Of a stretch of DNA of 31,909 nt, positions 31,835 through 31,909 are shown piece by piece. Under the pieces are notes generated by a model. The model was given only the letters and a program-made list of their open reading frames with translations, did no database searches and was not told the DNA's origin. Origin of the DNA: an uncultured Bacillota bacterium (lineage in GTDB: Bacteria > Bacillota > Limnochordia > Limnochordales > ZCTH02-B6); NCBI GenBank assembly GCA_937916565.1, contig CALFSR010000040.1:1-31909 (forward strand), given 5' to 3'. The position numbers and the translations under genes were made by a program. The stretch's first letter is position 1; each line of letters starts with the position of its first letter.

Positions 31835-31909
31835 ATGAGAGACGTCTACAGTGCGATCGCCGATCCGACTCGCCGCCAGCTGATTCAGATGCTCGCGGGT
31901 GCCGACGAG
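31835..31909 (+). CDS. ArsR-family regulator, partial (5' end only)
   Basis: Only 25 codons are inside the window. They read MRDVYSAIADPTRRQLIQML, the standard start of the ArsR helix-turn-helix family, with GGGGGA six bases before the ATG. The same start pattern is seen in the ArsR gene at 21487. The palindrome in its promoter spacer suggests self-repression. Confidence 0.82.
   Translation, partial: MRDVYSAIADPTRRQLIQMLAGADE

Noticed and set aside
1..31909. tRNA, rRNA, riboswitch or CRISPR array
   Set aside because: No cloverleaf, rRNA-like segment, riboswitch core or spaced repeat array was seen; the only regular repeats are the five contiguous 23-bp units, which have no spacers.

Overview
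The window is about 32 kb of high-GC bacterial DNA. It reads like a thermophilic or compost-type xylan degrader of the Bacillota. The pointers are a GH52 beta-xylosidase (a family found mostly in Bacillota), a YtrA-type GntR regulator with its ABC exporter genes, strong GGAGG ribosome sites and many GTG starts. Two features suggest a diderm lineage such as Limnochordia (inference). One is a subtilase autotransporter gene with a C-terminal outer-membrane barrel. The other is a sugar-binding protein whose signal peptide has no lipobox cysteine.

Left arm (1-7,043, minus strand): a xylo-oligosaccharide uptake and breakdown cluster. In transcription order it holds an AraC-type regulator with a degenerate receiver domain, a sugar-binding protein, two ABC permeases, the GH52 beta-xylosidase and an aldose 1-epimerase that runs off the left edge. 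No stop codon separates the regulator from the binding protein, although the binding protein has its own promoter, ribosome site and signal peptide. A strong hairpin follows the binding-protein gene.

Middle (7.2-21.4 kb): an accessory zone with much decay. It holds a 2H phosphoesterase, the autotransporter protease with two frame breaks, a VapBC toxin-antitoxin pair with a palindromic operator, an unrecognised 213-residue protein, half of an MFS transporter, a small membrane protein, and an AraC regulator lacking its second helix-turn-helix. Intact genes follow: a VOC protein, an exported protein, a GH13 neopullulanase-like enzyme and a GntR-ABC ATPase-permease operon with a clear promoter and operator. 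An N-terminally truncated IS256-type transposase and five 23-bp tandem repeats, probably an IS21-type element end, close the zone.

Right arm (21.4-31.9 kb): an ArsR-SRPBCC-DHFR-like operon with a palindromic operator and a long terminator-like hairpin. Next come an iron-containing alcohol dehydrogenase and a second xylan locus. That locus is a secreted 1,270-residue enzyme (CBM22, GH10 xylanase, beta/gamma-crystallin-like, F5/8 type C, XynD-like GH43, CBM6), translationally coupled to a cytoplasmic GH43 beta-xylosidase. The window ends with Ada, a DUF1203 protein and the first codons of another ArsR regulator.

Together the two xylan loci suggest one pathway: the secreted multidomain enzyme cuts and debranches arabinoxylan outside the cell, the ABC transporter imports the fragments, GH52 and GH43 release xylose inside, and the epimerase interconverts sugar anomers. 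No RNA genes or CRISPR arrays were seen.
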